NCBI GenBank assembly: GCA_030145055.1
Contig: JAQYWK010000005.1
Coordinates: 124,001-188,000, forward strand
Direction of reading: 5' to 3'
Source: Desulfovibrio sp.
GTDB taxonomy: Bacteria; Desulfobacterota; Desulfovibrionia; Desulfovibrionales; Desulfovibrionaceae
DNA length: 64,000 bases
Below, piece after piece: positions 33,813-42,321 of this stretch. Below the pieces are notes generated by a model. The model was given only the letters and a program-made list of their open reading frames with translations. It was not told the DNA's origin and searched no databases. The first letter of the stretch is position 1. The number at the start of each line of letters is the position of its first letter. The position numbers and the translations under genes are program-made.

Positions 33813-34475
33813 ATGAAAGCAATCAATAAGCTGATTAATGGTTTTAGTCGTTTTCGGGATGAATATTATTGCCGGGAAGATTCTCCCTTTGTAGAATTGC
33901 AAAATCATCAGGAACCATCAACTATGGTTATTGCGTGTAGTGATTCACGCACTGATCCTTCTCTTATTTTGCAATGCGAACCGGGTGAGATTTTTGTTGT
34001 CCGGAATATTGCTAATATCGTTCCACCCTATGAACCTGACACTATGCATCACGGGGTTTCATCTGCTCTAGAATACGCAGTGAAGTCGTTAAAGGTCACA
34101 AACATAATTATTCTAGGGCATAGCGGTTGTGGTGGAATCAAGTCCTTGATGGGGAATAAGCTGGCTGCAGAAGATGAGTTCATAACTAGATGGCTATCCA
34201 TTTTAGATTCCGTGCGTGAGAAAGTCTTAGCTCGGTTTGCTATGGATGGGAAAGAACCCTGTACGGAAGCCTGCTCTGCCTGTGAAATGGAAGGAATCGT
34301 CCATTCTATGGAAAATCTAAGAAGTTTTCCTTGGGTTGCGGAGCAAGTAGAAAAGGGTAATCTACACATTTTTGGATGGTATTTCGAGCTTAAAGACGGA
34401 CTTCTGCTTGGGTATAATGAAGACAGTGACACATTTGAACCTCAGCACCCTTCTTGTCTTTCCTCGTATAACTAG
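33813..34475 (+). CDS. Beta-class carbonic anhydrase
   Basis: A 220-aa zinc enzyme that interconverts CO2 and bicarbonate. Zinc ligands are visible as ACSDSRTDP (Cys and Asp, near residue 42) and GHSGCGGIKSL (His and Cys, near 103). No signal peptide, so it is cytoplasmic. It stands alone; the SulP transporter 6 kb away could be a bicarbonate partner, but nothing in the sequence links them. Confidence 0.95.
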   Translation: MKAINKLINGFSRFRDEYYCREDSPFVELQNHQEPSTMVIACSDSRTDPSLILQCEPGEIFVVRNIANIVPPYEPDTMHHGVSSALEYAVKSLKVTNIIILGHSGCGGIKSLMGNKLAAEDEFITRWLSILDSVREKVLARFAMDGKEPCTEACSACEMEGIVHSMENLRSFPWVAEQVEKGNLHIFGWYFELKDGLLLGYNEDSDTFEPQHPSCLSSYN

Positions 34476-34482
34476 AATTGAA

Positions 34483-34521
34483 TGTGCCCCTCTAGGCGAG
34501 TTTTTCGCTAAGAGGGGCACA
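34483..34521. terminator. Bidirectional terminator between convergent genes
   Basis: TGTGCCCCTCT (34483-34493) pairs with AGAGGGGCACA (34511-34521), with an inner GCGA/TCGC arm around a T-run. It lies between carbonic anhydrase and the DUF481 gene. Confidence 0.85.
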
Positions 34522-34552
34522 ATTATTTTAGAATAAGCTGGTTAAACTTTCC

Positions 34553-35584
34553 TTAGTCAGACATCCACGGTAAATCTGCGAAAGAGTAACCTAGGTTGAA
34601 CATGATGCGTGAATCATCTTGTTTCTTTCCGGAAACGGGATCGTTAGTCCAATCGTAATTATACTGAAATGATCCGAAGAACCGTTTTATGATTGGAAAC
34701 ATGACCCCTGAGCGCGATTGCCAGAGCCAGTTTTTAGAATCTTCCATACTGACAAGTCCCATCTGATTGTGGAACAGGTTGAGTCTTTTGGGGAAAGCCC
34801 ACCAACTGAAATCTATGCCCCATTTTCCGGCTATGAAATCCCTGCTGGAGCGGGTTGTGTAATCTTCCCACACGTAGGCAGGTCCTGCTTCGACAGACAG
34901 AGACAATTCGTCACTGTCGAAAAATTGATAACCAAGTCCTGTACCAATTATCGAGCGTAGTTCTAAGTCCTGAAATTGATCTTGCTGAATCTGACCTGAT
35001 CCCGTTGCGTATATTTTTTCATCCAAAAAACGGTTATAATCAGCGGACAGGAGCCAGTTATAGTCGGAACGTTTACCTTTCGATGTTCCCCAGTAATGAT
35101 CTCCATGGGATTTCCACCGATTTTTACCTATCGCATACGATATATCATAAGCTGCGCTTACATTTTCTTTGCGCGTATTACCTGAAGCTTTGTTCCAACC
35201 CGCTCGAACCCCACCTTTCAGAGTGTAATCTTTAGGCGTGGAATTAATAGCGGCAACCGTATCGGTTTTAATTCCCTGCTCTGTACCGACTTCTTTTGTC
35301 TGCTCAGATTTTGAATCCGCAATAGTCAGTTCACTTGCAGTTGGATCAGGCTTTACGAAAACTTTCATGGGCTCATCAGAATCAAGAGAGGCAACCTGTC
35401 CCCAGTCAATTGTAATTTCTCCGGCATAAGTCGTTGTTAATTTCAACTTGCCGTTTTTCATTACGTTGACTTTTCCGGTCAGCTTATCGCCATTCACAAG
35501 GTGAATAGTGTCAGCGTGAGCGAAAGATGCAACCATCATAATTGTTATGGCTGCAAATATAACCAGCTTGGTTTTCGTGAACAT
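34553..35584 (-). CDS. DUF481 outer-membrane protein, YdiY-like
   Basis: A 343-aa exported protein: signal peptide to about residue 24 (AHA), then DTIHLVNGDKLTGKV and WGQVASLDSDEPM, a short SH3-like segment seen in this family, a low-complexity linker, and a C-terminal beta-barrel of about 220 residues rich in alternating aromatic strands (NWLLSADYNRFL, GTGLGYQFFDSDELSLS). It ends LGYSFADLPWMSD. DUF481 proteins are predicted outer-membrane barrels, some salt-induced in E. coli. Function here unknown. Confidence 0.85.
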   Translation of the reverse strand: MFTKTKLVIFAAITIMMVASFAHADTIHLVNGDKLTGKVNVMKNGKLKLTTTYAGEITIDWGQVASLDSDEPMKVFVKPDPTASELTIADSKSEQTKEVGTEQGIKTDTVAAINSTPKDYTLKGGVRAGWNKASGNTRKENVSAAYDISYAIGKNRWKSHGDHYWGTSKGKRSDYNWLLSADYNRFLDEKIYATGSGQIQQDQFQDLELRSIIGTGLGYQFFDSDELSLSVEAGPAYVWEDYTTRSSRDFIAGKWGIDFSWWAFPKRLNLFHNQMGLVSMEDSKNWLWQSRSGVMFPIIKRFFGSFQYNYDWTNDPVSGKKQDDSRIMFNLGYSFADLPWMSD

Positions 35585-35729
35585 TGAATCTCCTGAGAAT
35601 AGCTAAAATGAGCATATATTATTGTTGCTGATTTGAATGTCTCAGTGCTCAATATACTAAATATTCTAGTTGGACTAGTTTCTCTTGGACTTCTTTAATC
35701 TTAGAAAGTTAGCCCTAATCAGGCCGGTG

Positions 35730-37901
35730 TTAAGATTCTGCAAGGCCTTTCAATTCTTTCTTTTTTTCCTGTCTACGTGCGTGGAGAATCGGTTCCGTAT
35801 AGCCGCTGGGTTGTGACCTTCCTTTAAAGATAAGATCGCACGCAGCTTTAAACGCTATGCTGTTTTCAAAATTTGCAGACATTGGAGTGTATCCGTCCGT
35901 ATCTACATTTTGCTTATCAACGATTCCAGCCATACGCTTTAGGGATTCCATGACCTGTTCTTCAGAGCAGATATTGTGGTGCATCCAATTTGCAAGATAT
36001 TGACTGGATATGCGCAGGGTTGCACGATCTTCCATCAGTCCCACATTTGTTATGTCCAACACTTTGGAGCAACCAACTCCCTGATCTATCCAGCGAACTA
36101 CGTACCCGAGAATACCCTGCACGTTGTTATCTAATTCATGCTGAATGACTTCCGCCGTCAGAGGTGTAGTCAGTAGTGGAATGGTTAAAAGTTCGTCAAT
36201 ATTTGCGCGCTCAGATCCTAGTAGTTCATGTTGGCGGGTAAAGACGTTGACCGCGTGGTAATGCATGGCGTGCAGAGTTGCTGCTGTGGGCGATGGAACC
36301 CAAGCGCAGTTTGCCCCAGCTTCGGGATGGGCTATTTTTGTTTCGACCATTTCACGCATCATATCCGGCTTGGGCCACATTCCTTTGCCTATTTGCGCTT
36401 TGCCACTGAATCCTGCGCTAAGCCCTGTGTCTACGTTCCAGTCTTCGTATGCAATTATCCAGCTTTGAGATTTCATGTCATTCTTGGGAACCATAGCCCC
36501 GGCTTCCATGCTGGTGTGAATCTCATCACCTGTTCTATCGAGGAACCCGGTATTAATGAAAATGACACGGTCTTTGGCAGCTCTAATGCATTCTTTCAGG
36601 TTGAGCGTTGTGCGACGTTCCTCATCCATGATACCGAGTTTTAAGGCACATGGCGCGAGGCCTAATGCACCCTCAATTGCTGAGAATAGTTCGCAGGTAA
36701 ATTTAACTTCATCAGGTCCGTGCATCTTGGGTTTGACTATATATGTGCTTCCGTATTTGCTGTTGCAGTAGCGGCTGTTTTCGTTGGTGTCATGTAAGGA
36801 TATGAACCCAGTAATAGCGGCATCTAGAATGCCTTCCGGAATTTCTTTTCCATCAAGTAAAATTGCGTCGGTTGTCATAAGATGCCCGACATTTCTAATT
36901 AGCAGCATGCTGCGGGAAGATAGGTTTATACTTTCACCCGTAAGCCCGATGTATTCTCTGTCGGCTTGCATGGTGCGGGTGATGGTTTTCTTCCCTTTCT
37001 TGAATTCCGTGGAAAGGTCGCCTTTGATAAGCCCCAACCAGTTTCCGTAGGCTAAAGCCTTATCTGCGCCGTCCACAACCGCCACGGAATCTTCGCAGTC
37101 TGCGATGGTTGTAATTGCTGATTCGATTATGACATCTTTTACTCCGGCAAGGTGGTTCTTGCCTATGATGTCTTCATGGTCGATCTGAATCTCGATGTGA
37201 AGGCCATTATTTTTAAGCAGAATACCCAGTGTCGGTTCAAGTACGTACCCTATAAACTGTTCAGGGGTCGCTAAAGTTGTAGTCGACCCGTCTTGCAAGG
37301 TGATGAGAAGCGCGCTTGTGCCGAAATCGTAGTTGATGGCATCTTTGTGGAATCCGGTCTCAAGGGGTACAGCCATATCAAGAAATTCGGCTCCATATTC
37401 TACTACTCTTGCGCCTCGTACCCGGTTGAACTTTTTACCTTTAGCCGCACCATCTTCATCAGAAATAACATCTGTTCCATACAGTGCATCGTAGAGACTG
37501 CCCCATCTGGCGTTAGCTGCGTTCAGCGAATATCTAGGATTTGTCACAGGTACAACAAGCTGCGGGCCTGCAATAGTCGCAATTTCCGGATCAACATTGT
37601 CGGTGGTAATCATGAAATCATCGCCTTCGGGGACGAGATATCCGATTTCGTAGAGGAAATTTTTATATGAGGCGGGATCGTGCTTTTTATACATCAGATG
37701 CCAAGCGTCAATGCGTTGCTGTAAATTGTCGCGCACAGCTAGCAGCTCTTTATTGCGCCCGCTGAATTGAAGCAGAATACCTTCAAGAGCTTCGTAGAAA
37801 TCTCTTGGTGAAAAGCCTGTTCCGGGAGCTATTTTTTGTTCAATAAGATCGTAGAGTGGGGGAGATATATTAAGTTTTCCAGCGGGTATATATTCAGTCA
37901 T
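35730..37901 (-). CDS. glcB: Malate synthase G
   Basis: A 723-aa enzyme that condenses glyoxylate with acetyl-CoA to malate. Full-length isoform G features are visible: [17 protein letters not shown] near residue 130, the [14 protein letters not shown] metal/acid segment near 268, [14 protein letters not shown] near 335, [21 protein letters not shown] near 450 and [21 protein letters not shown] near 530. No isocitrate lyase or glycolate oxidase gene adjoins it, so glyoxylate must come from elsewhere in the genome or from uptake. Confidence 0.97.
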   Translation of the reverse strand: MTEYIPAGKLNISPPLYDLIEQKIAPGTGFSPRDFYEALEGILLQFSGRNKELLAVRDNLQQRIDAWHLMYKKHDPASYKNFLYEIGYLVPEGDDFMITTDNVDPEIATIAGPQLVVPVTNPRYSLNAANARWGSLYDALYGTDVISDEDGAAKGKKFNRVRGARVVEYGAEFLDMAVPLETGFHKDAINYDFGTSALLITLQDGSTTTLATPEQFIGYVLEPTLGILLKNNGLHIEIQIDHEDIIGKNHLAGVKDVIIESAITTIADCEDSVAVVDGADKALAYGNWLGLIKGDLSTEFKKGKKTITRTMQADREYIGLTGESINLSSRSMLLIRNVGHLMTTDAILLDGKEIPEGILDAAITGFISLHDTNENSRYCNSKYGSTYIVKPKMHGPDEVKFTCELFSAIEGALGLAPCALKLGIMDEERRTTLNLKECIRAAKDRVIFINTGFLDRTGDEIHTSMEAGAMVPKNDMKSQSWIIAYEDWNVDTGLSAGFSGKAQIGKGMWPKPDMMREMVETKIAHPEAGANCAWVPSPTAATLHAMHYHAVNVFTRQHELLGSERANIDELLTIPLLTTPLTAEVIQHELDNNVQGILGYVVRWIDQGVGCSKVLDITNVGLMEDRATLRISSQYLANWMHHNICSEEQVMESLKRMAGIVDKQNVDTDGYTPMSANFENSIAFKAACDLIFKGRSQPSGYTEPILHARRQEKKKELKGLAES

Positions 37902-38071
37902 TTAAAGTTTCTCCCTGATAGTTAAAATACACAGTGTAAAGGTTTAGCTGATATTTTTCACAATGAGTCAAATTCTACAAACGAGAATATCATGGGCTTT
38001 TTAACCACGCAAGAATGTTAACTGTTATAACATGAGGCTAATGTGTATGAGGAGTTAAATGGTTGGTGGCA

Positions 38072-38545
38072 TCAAACGAAATGTTTGAGCGCGTCGACCG
38101 CAATTTTAACAACAACTTTTTTGACAGGTTCCGGTTCCTCATACGCAAGTCCCGGCATATGACCATCTTGCGGGAAAAAGGCCATAAACATTTCCGGAAC
38201 AAGGATTGAAATTGAGGGTACTTCGGGTAGGTTTTTTAAAAACTCCACATCACGCTCACTATCATATAAAGTCTCTTCTTCAAGCGTTTGCAAGCTTGCG
38301 TAGCCGAGCTTTTCCCGTCCTGAAATAAGGAATTGGATGTCCACATATCTCCGGTGTGCTTCAAAACGTCCCTTGTCGTGTGATTTTGTTTTATATTCAC
38401 TGACCAGCGCAAATACGTTGTCGCCATCAATAATGTGTTTGCCTGCTTCAATGGTTGGATCGACTTTGGTTAGAAACTCAAAAGCTTTTTCCCATGCAGG
38501 ACCGAATTTGTATTTGGTAGCGTGCTCTAAACTATCTATAATCAT
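38072..38545 (-). CDS. YhcH/YjgK/YiaL family protein
   Basis: A 157-aa cupin-like protein of the DUF386 family. Its hallmarks are FEAHRRYVDIQFLISGREKLGYA near residue 81 and FMAFFPQDGHMPGLA near 120, ending VKKVVVKIAVDAL. Relatives occur in sialic acid and sugar-acid gene clusters and in the beta subunit of evolved beta-galactosidase. The residues H, D, E and H are consistent with metal binding. No sugar genes are adjacent here, so the substrate is open. Confidence 0.9.
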   Translation of the reverse strand: MIIDSLEHATKYKFGPAWEKAFEFLTKVDPTIEAGKHIIDGDNVFALVSEYKTKSHDKGRFEAHRRYVDIQFLISGREKLGYASLQTLEEETLYDSERDVEFLKNLPEVPSISILVPEMFMAFFPQDGHMPGLAYEEPEPVKKVVVKIAVDALKHFV

Positions 38546-38793
38546 GTGAGATGCTCCCTGCGGATTATTTTATCAAGTCGTAAGTCAGATATTTATATTG
38601 ATTACAGTGGAGTGTAAAATGAAAGTTAGATTGTATTTACATCATCAAAGATAGCGTCGATGAAAAGAAATGTCGTAGAAATTTTGTCTGGCAGGAGAAA
38701 TTATTGTGATTTGAAAGTAGTGGCTAACTGGGGCGAGCAATATAAAGTGAGTATCAAAACCAGAATCGGCCTTAATACTCACCTTGGTTTTAT

Positions 38794-39393
38794 CTATTTA
38801 ACGGATTGTAATGCTCTGATGATGCTGCCTAAGTCCGGGCGGGTGTTGATGTCATGGACATCAATATAGCGGATTATACCTTTCTTATCGATAATGAAGA
38901 TAGCTCGCTCTGTAACTCCTTCAGGTCTTAGAATCCCGTATAGTTGTGCCACTTTTCCATGCGGCCAGAAATCTGAAAGAACCGGAAACCAGACTCCACC
39001 TTCACTCATCTGCTTAGTCCATGCGTACTGAGTGGGAGTGTTATCGGCTGTAATCCCTAGTAGAATTGCGTCGTTTTGTTCAAATAGTTCTTGCGCAATG
39101 TTGTATCCGGGCCACTGATCGGAACATATCGGCGTGAATGCAGCCGGAACAAAGGATATCACAACATTCTTTTTTCCACGGAAAGAAGATAGCTGTATCT
39201 TTTTGCCTGAAACAGACGGCAGAGCAAAGTCCGGTGCCATTTTTCCCACGGCAACTTTCAGTACACTGTCTACGGGGTTTAGTTTGCCGGGTTGGTAAAC
39301 AAGCTCTGCAGGAACTTTTGCCATTGCTGGAGTTATGCAAACGCATAGCAGAAGGGCTGTAACTGCGCTGTAAATTCGGATGTGTTTGTACAT
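38794..39393 (-). CDS. Exported peroxiredoxin-like protein
   Basis: A 199-aa AhpC/TSA-type protein with a signal peptide (to about residue 25). The peroxidatic cysteine motif [11 protein letters not shown] fits P-x(3)-T-x(2)-C, and the family segments [17 protein letters not shown] and [20 protein letters not shown] follow. It would reduce peroxides in the periplasm using an external thiol donor. The TlpA-like protein at 39422 is encoded 28 nt upstream on the same strand and is a plausible partner. Confidence 0.88.
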   Translation of the reverse strand: MYKHIRIYSAVTALLLCVCITPAMAKVPAELVYQPGKLNPVDSVLKVAVGKMAPDFALPSVSGKKIQLSSFRGKKNVVISFVPAAFTPICSDQWPGYNIAQELFEQNDAILLGITADNTPTQYAWTKQMSEGGVWFPVLSDFWPHGKVAQLYGILRPEGVTERAIFIIDKKGIIRYIDVHDINTRPDLGSIIRALQSVK

Positions 39394-39421
39394 GTATTCT
39401 CTCTAATTTTCGGAGTTTCAG

Positions 39422-39973
39422 CTATTTAGCCGCGTCCTGCAGAGTCTTTAAAAACTGTGTAGGGTTTTCCATTCTTCCTGCGAAGGATAGTGCTGTTTGC
39501 GGCTTATTATTTCCGTTAAGTTTTACCAAAAAGAAATGCGGAGTACCGGGATCGCCAGTTTCAGCATGAATCTTGAAATCTAAATCGTCAAACAATGGTA
39601 ATTCAACTTGGAATTTTTTCCTGAAAAAATTGATTTCAAAGTTAGAATTACCAACGCCTACTCCAATCAATTTTATGCTTGCAGCTGATTTTGATTTTTT
39701 CAAAGCGGTAAATAGTTCGTTAACCAGTGGAGCTTCTGCCTGACAGTGCGGACAATACATGCTGAAAATTTCAACGACAACATAGTCCGCTTTAATGTCA
39801 GTTAAATTCCAAGGGCCATTGCCGGATAATCCCAGATAGGATTGCTGAGCAGAAGTCTGGTTACCTGTCAGTGTAATATCCGGGAACGGTTCGCCTGTCT
39901 GTATAGGTTCAGCAAAAGCTGCGCCCGCTAACAGGAATGTAGAAATGCAGAGGGATAACAAATATTTAAGCAT
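39422..39973 (-). CDS. Exported thioredoxin-fold protein, TlpA/DsbE-like
   Basis: A 183-aa periplasmic thiol-disulfide protein. The signal peptide ends near residue 21 (AFA). The redox centre is FSMYCPHCQAEAP near residue 74, CPHC being the DsbA-type dipeptide, and a cis-Pro region follows in DPGTPHFFLVKL. It is the first gene of a two-gene unit with the exported peroxiredoxin and probably recycles it or folds periplasmic proteins. Confidence 0.85.
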   Translation of the reverse strand: MLKYLLSLCISTFLLAGAAFAEPIQTGEPFPDITLTGNQTSAQQSYLGLSGNGPWNLTDIKADYVVVEIFSMYCPHCQAEAPLVNELFTALKKSKSAASIKLIGVGVGNSNFEINFFRKKFQVELPLFDDLDFKIHAETGDPGTPHFFLVKLNGNNKPQTALSFAGRMENPTQFLKTLQDAAK

Positions 39974-40380
39974 TGGAACTCCTTTTAAGTGTATGACTGT
40001 TAACTATGACCAATAAAGTGTAAATTAGTCCAGCGTTAATGAACTATACTCAGTCCGGCACTATAAATTAATTTCTGATGTAGTATGGGCAAGACATATT
40101 GCGAAAGCGTTACATGCCTGTTTTGGGGTATAGCGAAAAGTAGTTTATAAGAAATGCAATTATATCAAGCTCCATGAAAGTGATAGTAAATATCTATTGA
40201 CTGTGTTGTAGAAACTATATAACTACGCTCTACTTGAGAATAAGTCTTATATTTATGCACACGATTTCGATGTACCCTCCTTTAGTACCTCCTCAGTTTT
40301 CATAAGTAATAGCAAACATTCCAGACTAGTCGCCCGAATTAGGGGCTTTTAGTTACTATTGTAACTTTTTAGACATAATA
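39974..40380. other. Long AT-rich intergenic region upstream of sulP
   Basis: No gene was found on either strand. TTGACT at about 40197 with TATAAC 15 nt later could be a promoter reading toward sulP. Otherwise nothing is defensible here. Confidence 0.35.
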
Positions 40381-40487
40381 GCGTTTCCTTTTATGGATAA
40401 CGTTTTGCCTTGTCGTTATCAACGCGCTCTAATATTTCACATTGCGTTAGGTGGGCCTCTAGGTCTTACCCTTTTTTTGTGTAATTA
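40381..40487 (+). promoter_or_regulatory. Structured leader of the SulP transporter gene
   Basis: GATAACG (40396-40402) pairs with CGTTATC (40414-40420). Outside it, GCGTT (40381-40385) pairs with AACGC (40421-40425), which could instead pair with a second GCGTT at 40444-40448. A further imperfect hairpin (about 40450-40472) is followed by T7, resembling an intrinsic terminator just before the sulP ribosome binding site. Mutually exclusive pairings followed by a terminator-like stem suggest an attenuator or unknown riboswitch. Confidence 0.4.
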
Positions 40488-40504
40488 AAATAAGGATTTT
40501 TTTG

Positions 40505-42103
40505 ATGGAAGCCAGTCATACTTTAGTTTCAAATTCTAAGGGCAGTATTCAAAGTGATATTTTTTCAGGACTTACGGTTGCTCTGGCATTGGTGCCGGAA
40601 GCTGTCGCGTTTTCCTTTGTAGCAGGAGTCTCTCCTATTGTAGGACTATATGGTGCATTCATGATGTGCATCATCACTTCTATTCTGGGCGGAAGACCTG
40701 GAATGATTTCCGGCGCAACTGGAGCTATGGCTGTTGTCATGGTGAACCTTGTTATGGAAGGTAATGCTCTTGGCGCCCCAGGTTCATATGCAGGACTTCA
40801 ATATCTATTCTTTACTTTGCTGCTTGTCGGAGTGTTTCAGGGGCTGTTCGGGGTTTTCCGCTTAGGTAAATTCATCCGCATGGTTCCACGCTCAGTCATG
40901 ATGGGATTTGTAAACGGGCTTGCCATCGTAATTTTTCTTTCCCAGCTTAAAATGTTTCAGGCTGGCGGCGCATGGATTCAGGGTGACTCACTTTGGATTA
41001 TGGTTGGGCTTGTTGCCTTGACCATGACGATTCTATTCACTGTACCCATGATATATAGTAAAGCTCCCGGCGCACTTATCGCCATTATCGCTGTTTCTCT
41101 TCTCGTAATTTTTGCGCAAGTTGATACCGCAACCGTACTGTCATTTATTGAAGCTAACGGTGGTACAGGGATTAAAGCAGGGCTTCCGAGCTTCTCATTC
41201 CCTCAAATCCCGCTTACATGGGAGACTGTAACTTTTGTTACACCATACGCGCTGATCCTTGCCGCAATCGGGCTGATTGAGTCCTTGATGACTTTGACAC
41301 TGATTGACGAACTGACCAGCACTCATGGAAACGGAAACCGCGAATGTATAGCGCAGGGGATTGCGAACTTCACTAACGGCCTTTTCGGTGGAATGGGCGG
41401 ATGTGCAATGATCGGGCAGAGTATCATCAACATCACTTCGGGTGGTCGTGGACGTCTTTCAGGTATTACCGCAGGGCTGGCTCTGCTGTTCTTTATCCTG
41501 TTCACCTCCACTTATATTGAGATGGTTCCCATCGCTGCTTTAGTAGGTGTCATGTTTATCGTGGTCATCAAAACTTTCGCATGGTCCACATTTAATATCG
41601 TTAATAAGGTGCCTAAATGGGACGTTATTGTAATCGTGCTGGTTACTTTCCTTACCGTTAAATACGACTTAGCCATCGCGGTAATCTGCGGTGTAATCAT
41701 TTCCGCCTTAATTTTCGCGTGGGAAAATGCATTGCGTATTCGTGCACGTAAGACCATTGATGAGCATGGTTACAAACATTACAAAATATATGGGCCGTTA
41801 TTTTTCGGTTCAACAACTTTGTTCCTGAGTAAATTTGATGTAGAGGATGACCCTGAAGTTGTCATTATTGACTTCGAAGAGTCTCGCATCATGGATCAGT
41901 CAGCTATTGAGATCATCAATAAAGTAACTGAGCTTTACTTGCGTTCAGGTAAAACAATTCATTTGTGGCATCTCAGCCCGGATTGTGTTCGCTTGATCAA
42001 AAAGGCTGAAAAGATATGTGTTGTAAACGTGCTATCTGACCCTGATTATTTTGTCAGCATAGATGATTACAACAAATATCAGGAAGAGTTGGCTGCTAAG
42101 TAA
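40505..42103 (+). CDS. SulP-family anion transporter with STAS domain
   Basis: A 532-aa membrane protein. About 12-14 TM helices (residues 20-410) include SDIFSGLTVALALVPEAVAFSFVAGVSP, the SulP signature region, then GLYGAFMMCIITSILGGRPGMISGATGA. A C-terminal STAS domain (about 430-530) has VVIIDFEESRIMDQSAIEII. SulP proteins carry sulfate, bicarbonate or other anions. The short linker and cluster-free context do not decide which. AAGGA ribosome binding site supports ATG 40505 over the preceding TTG. Confidence 0.92.
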   Translation: MEASHTLVSNSKGSIQSDIFSGLTVALALVPEAVAFSFVAGVSPIVGLYGAFMMCIITSILGGRPGMISGATGAMAVVMVNLVMEGNALGAPGSYAGLQYLFFTLLLVGVFQGLFGVFRLGKFIRMVPRSVMMGFVNGLAIVIFLSQLKMFQAGGAWIQGDSLWIMVGLVALTMTILFTVPMIYSKAPGALIAIIAVSLLVIFAQVDTATVLSFIEANGGTGIKAGLPSFSFPQIPLTWETVTFVTPYALILAAIGLIESLMTLTLIDELTSTHGNGNRECIAQGIANFTNGLFGGMGGCAMIGQSIINITSGGRGRLSGITAGLALLFFILFTSTYIEMVPIAALVGVMFIVVIKTFAWSTFNIVNKVPKWDVIVIVLVTFLTVKYDLAIAVICGVIISALIFAWENALRIRARKTIDEHGYKHYKIYGPLFFGSTTLFLSKFDVEDDPEVVIIDFEESRIMDQSAIEIINKVTELYLRSGKTIHLWHLSPDCVRLIKKAEKICVVNVLSDPDYFVSIDDYNKYQEELAAK

Positions 42104-42140
42104 GCTTGACATCACTCTTTCATATGGAAAGTATTTAGCA

Positions 42141-42172
42141 GGCTCGGAAGATTATTCTTCCGGGCCTTTTTT
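42141..42172 (+). terminator. Terminator of the SulP gene
   Basis: GGCTCGGAAG pairs with CTTCCGGGCC around ATTATT, followed by T6. Confidence 0.9.
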
Positions 42173-42321
42173 GATTTTGGTGATAATGTATTATTAGTAT
42201 GTAATCTTTTTTTGAGTATATTTACGTGATTTGAGTTTTCTTTTAAAATAGTTACTAGCAAATGCTTTCGAATTTAAAGTTCTAGAAGTATTTGGAGTTG
42301 AGATGGATTCGTAGTATAAGT

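Noticed and set aside
38660-38869. 69-aa open frame on the plus strand upstream of and overlapping the peroxiredoxin gene end
   Set aside because: No ribosome binding site, no family resemblance, and its second half lies antisense within the peroxiredoxin coding sequence.
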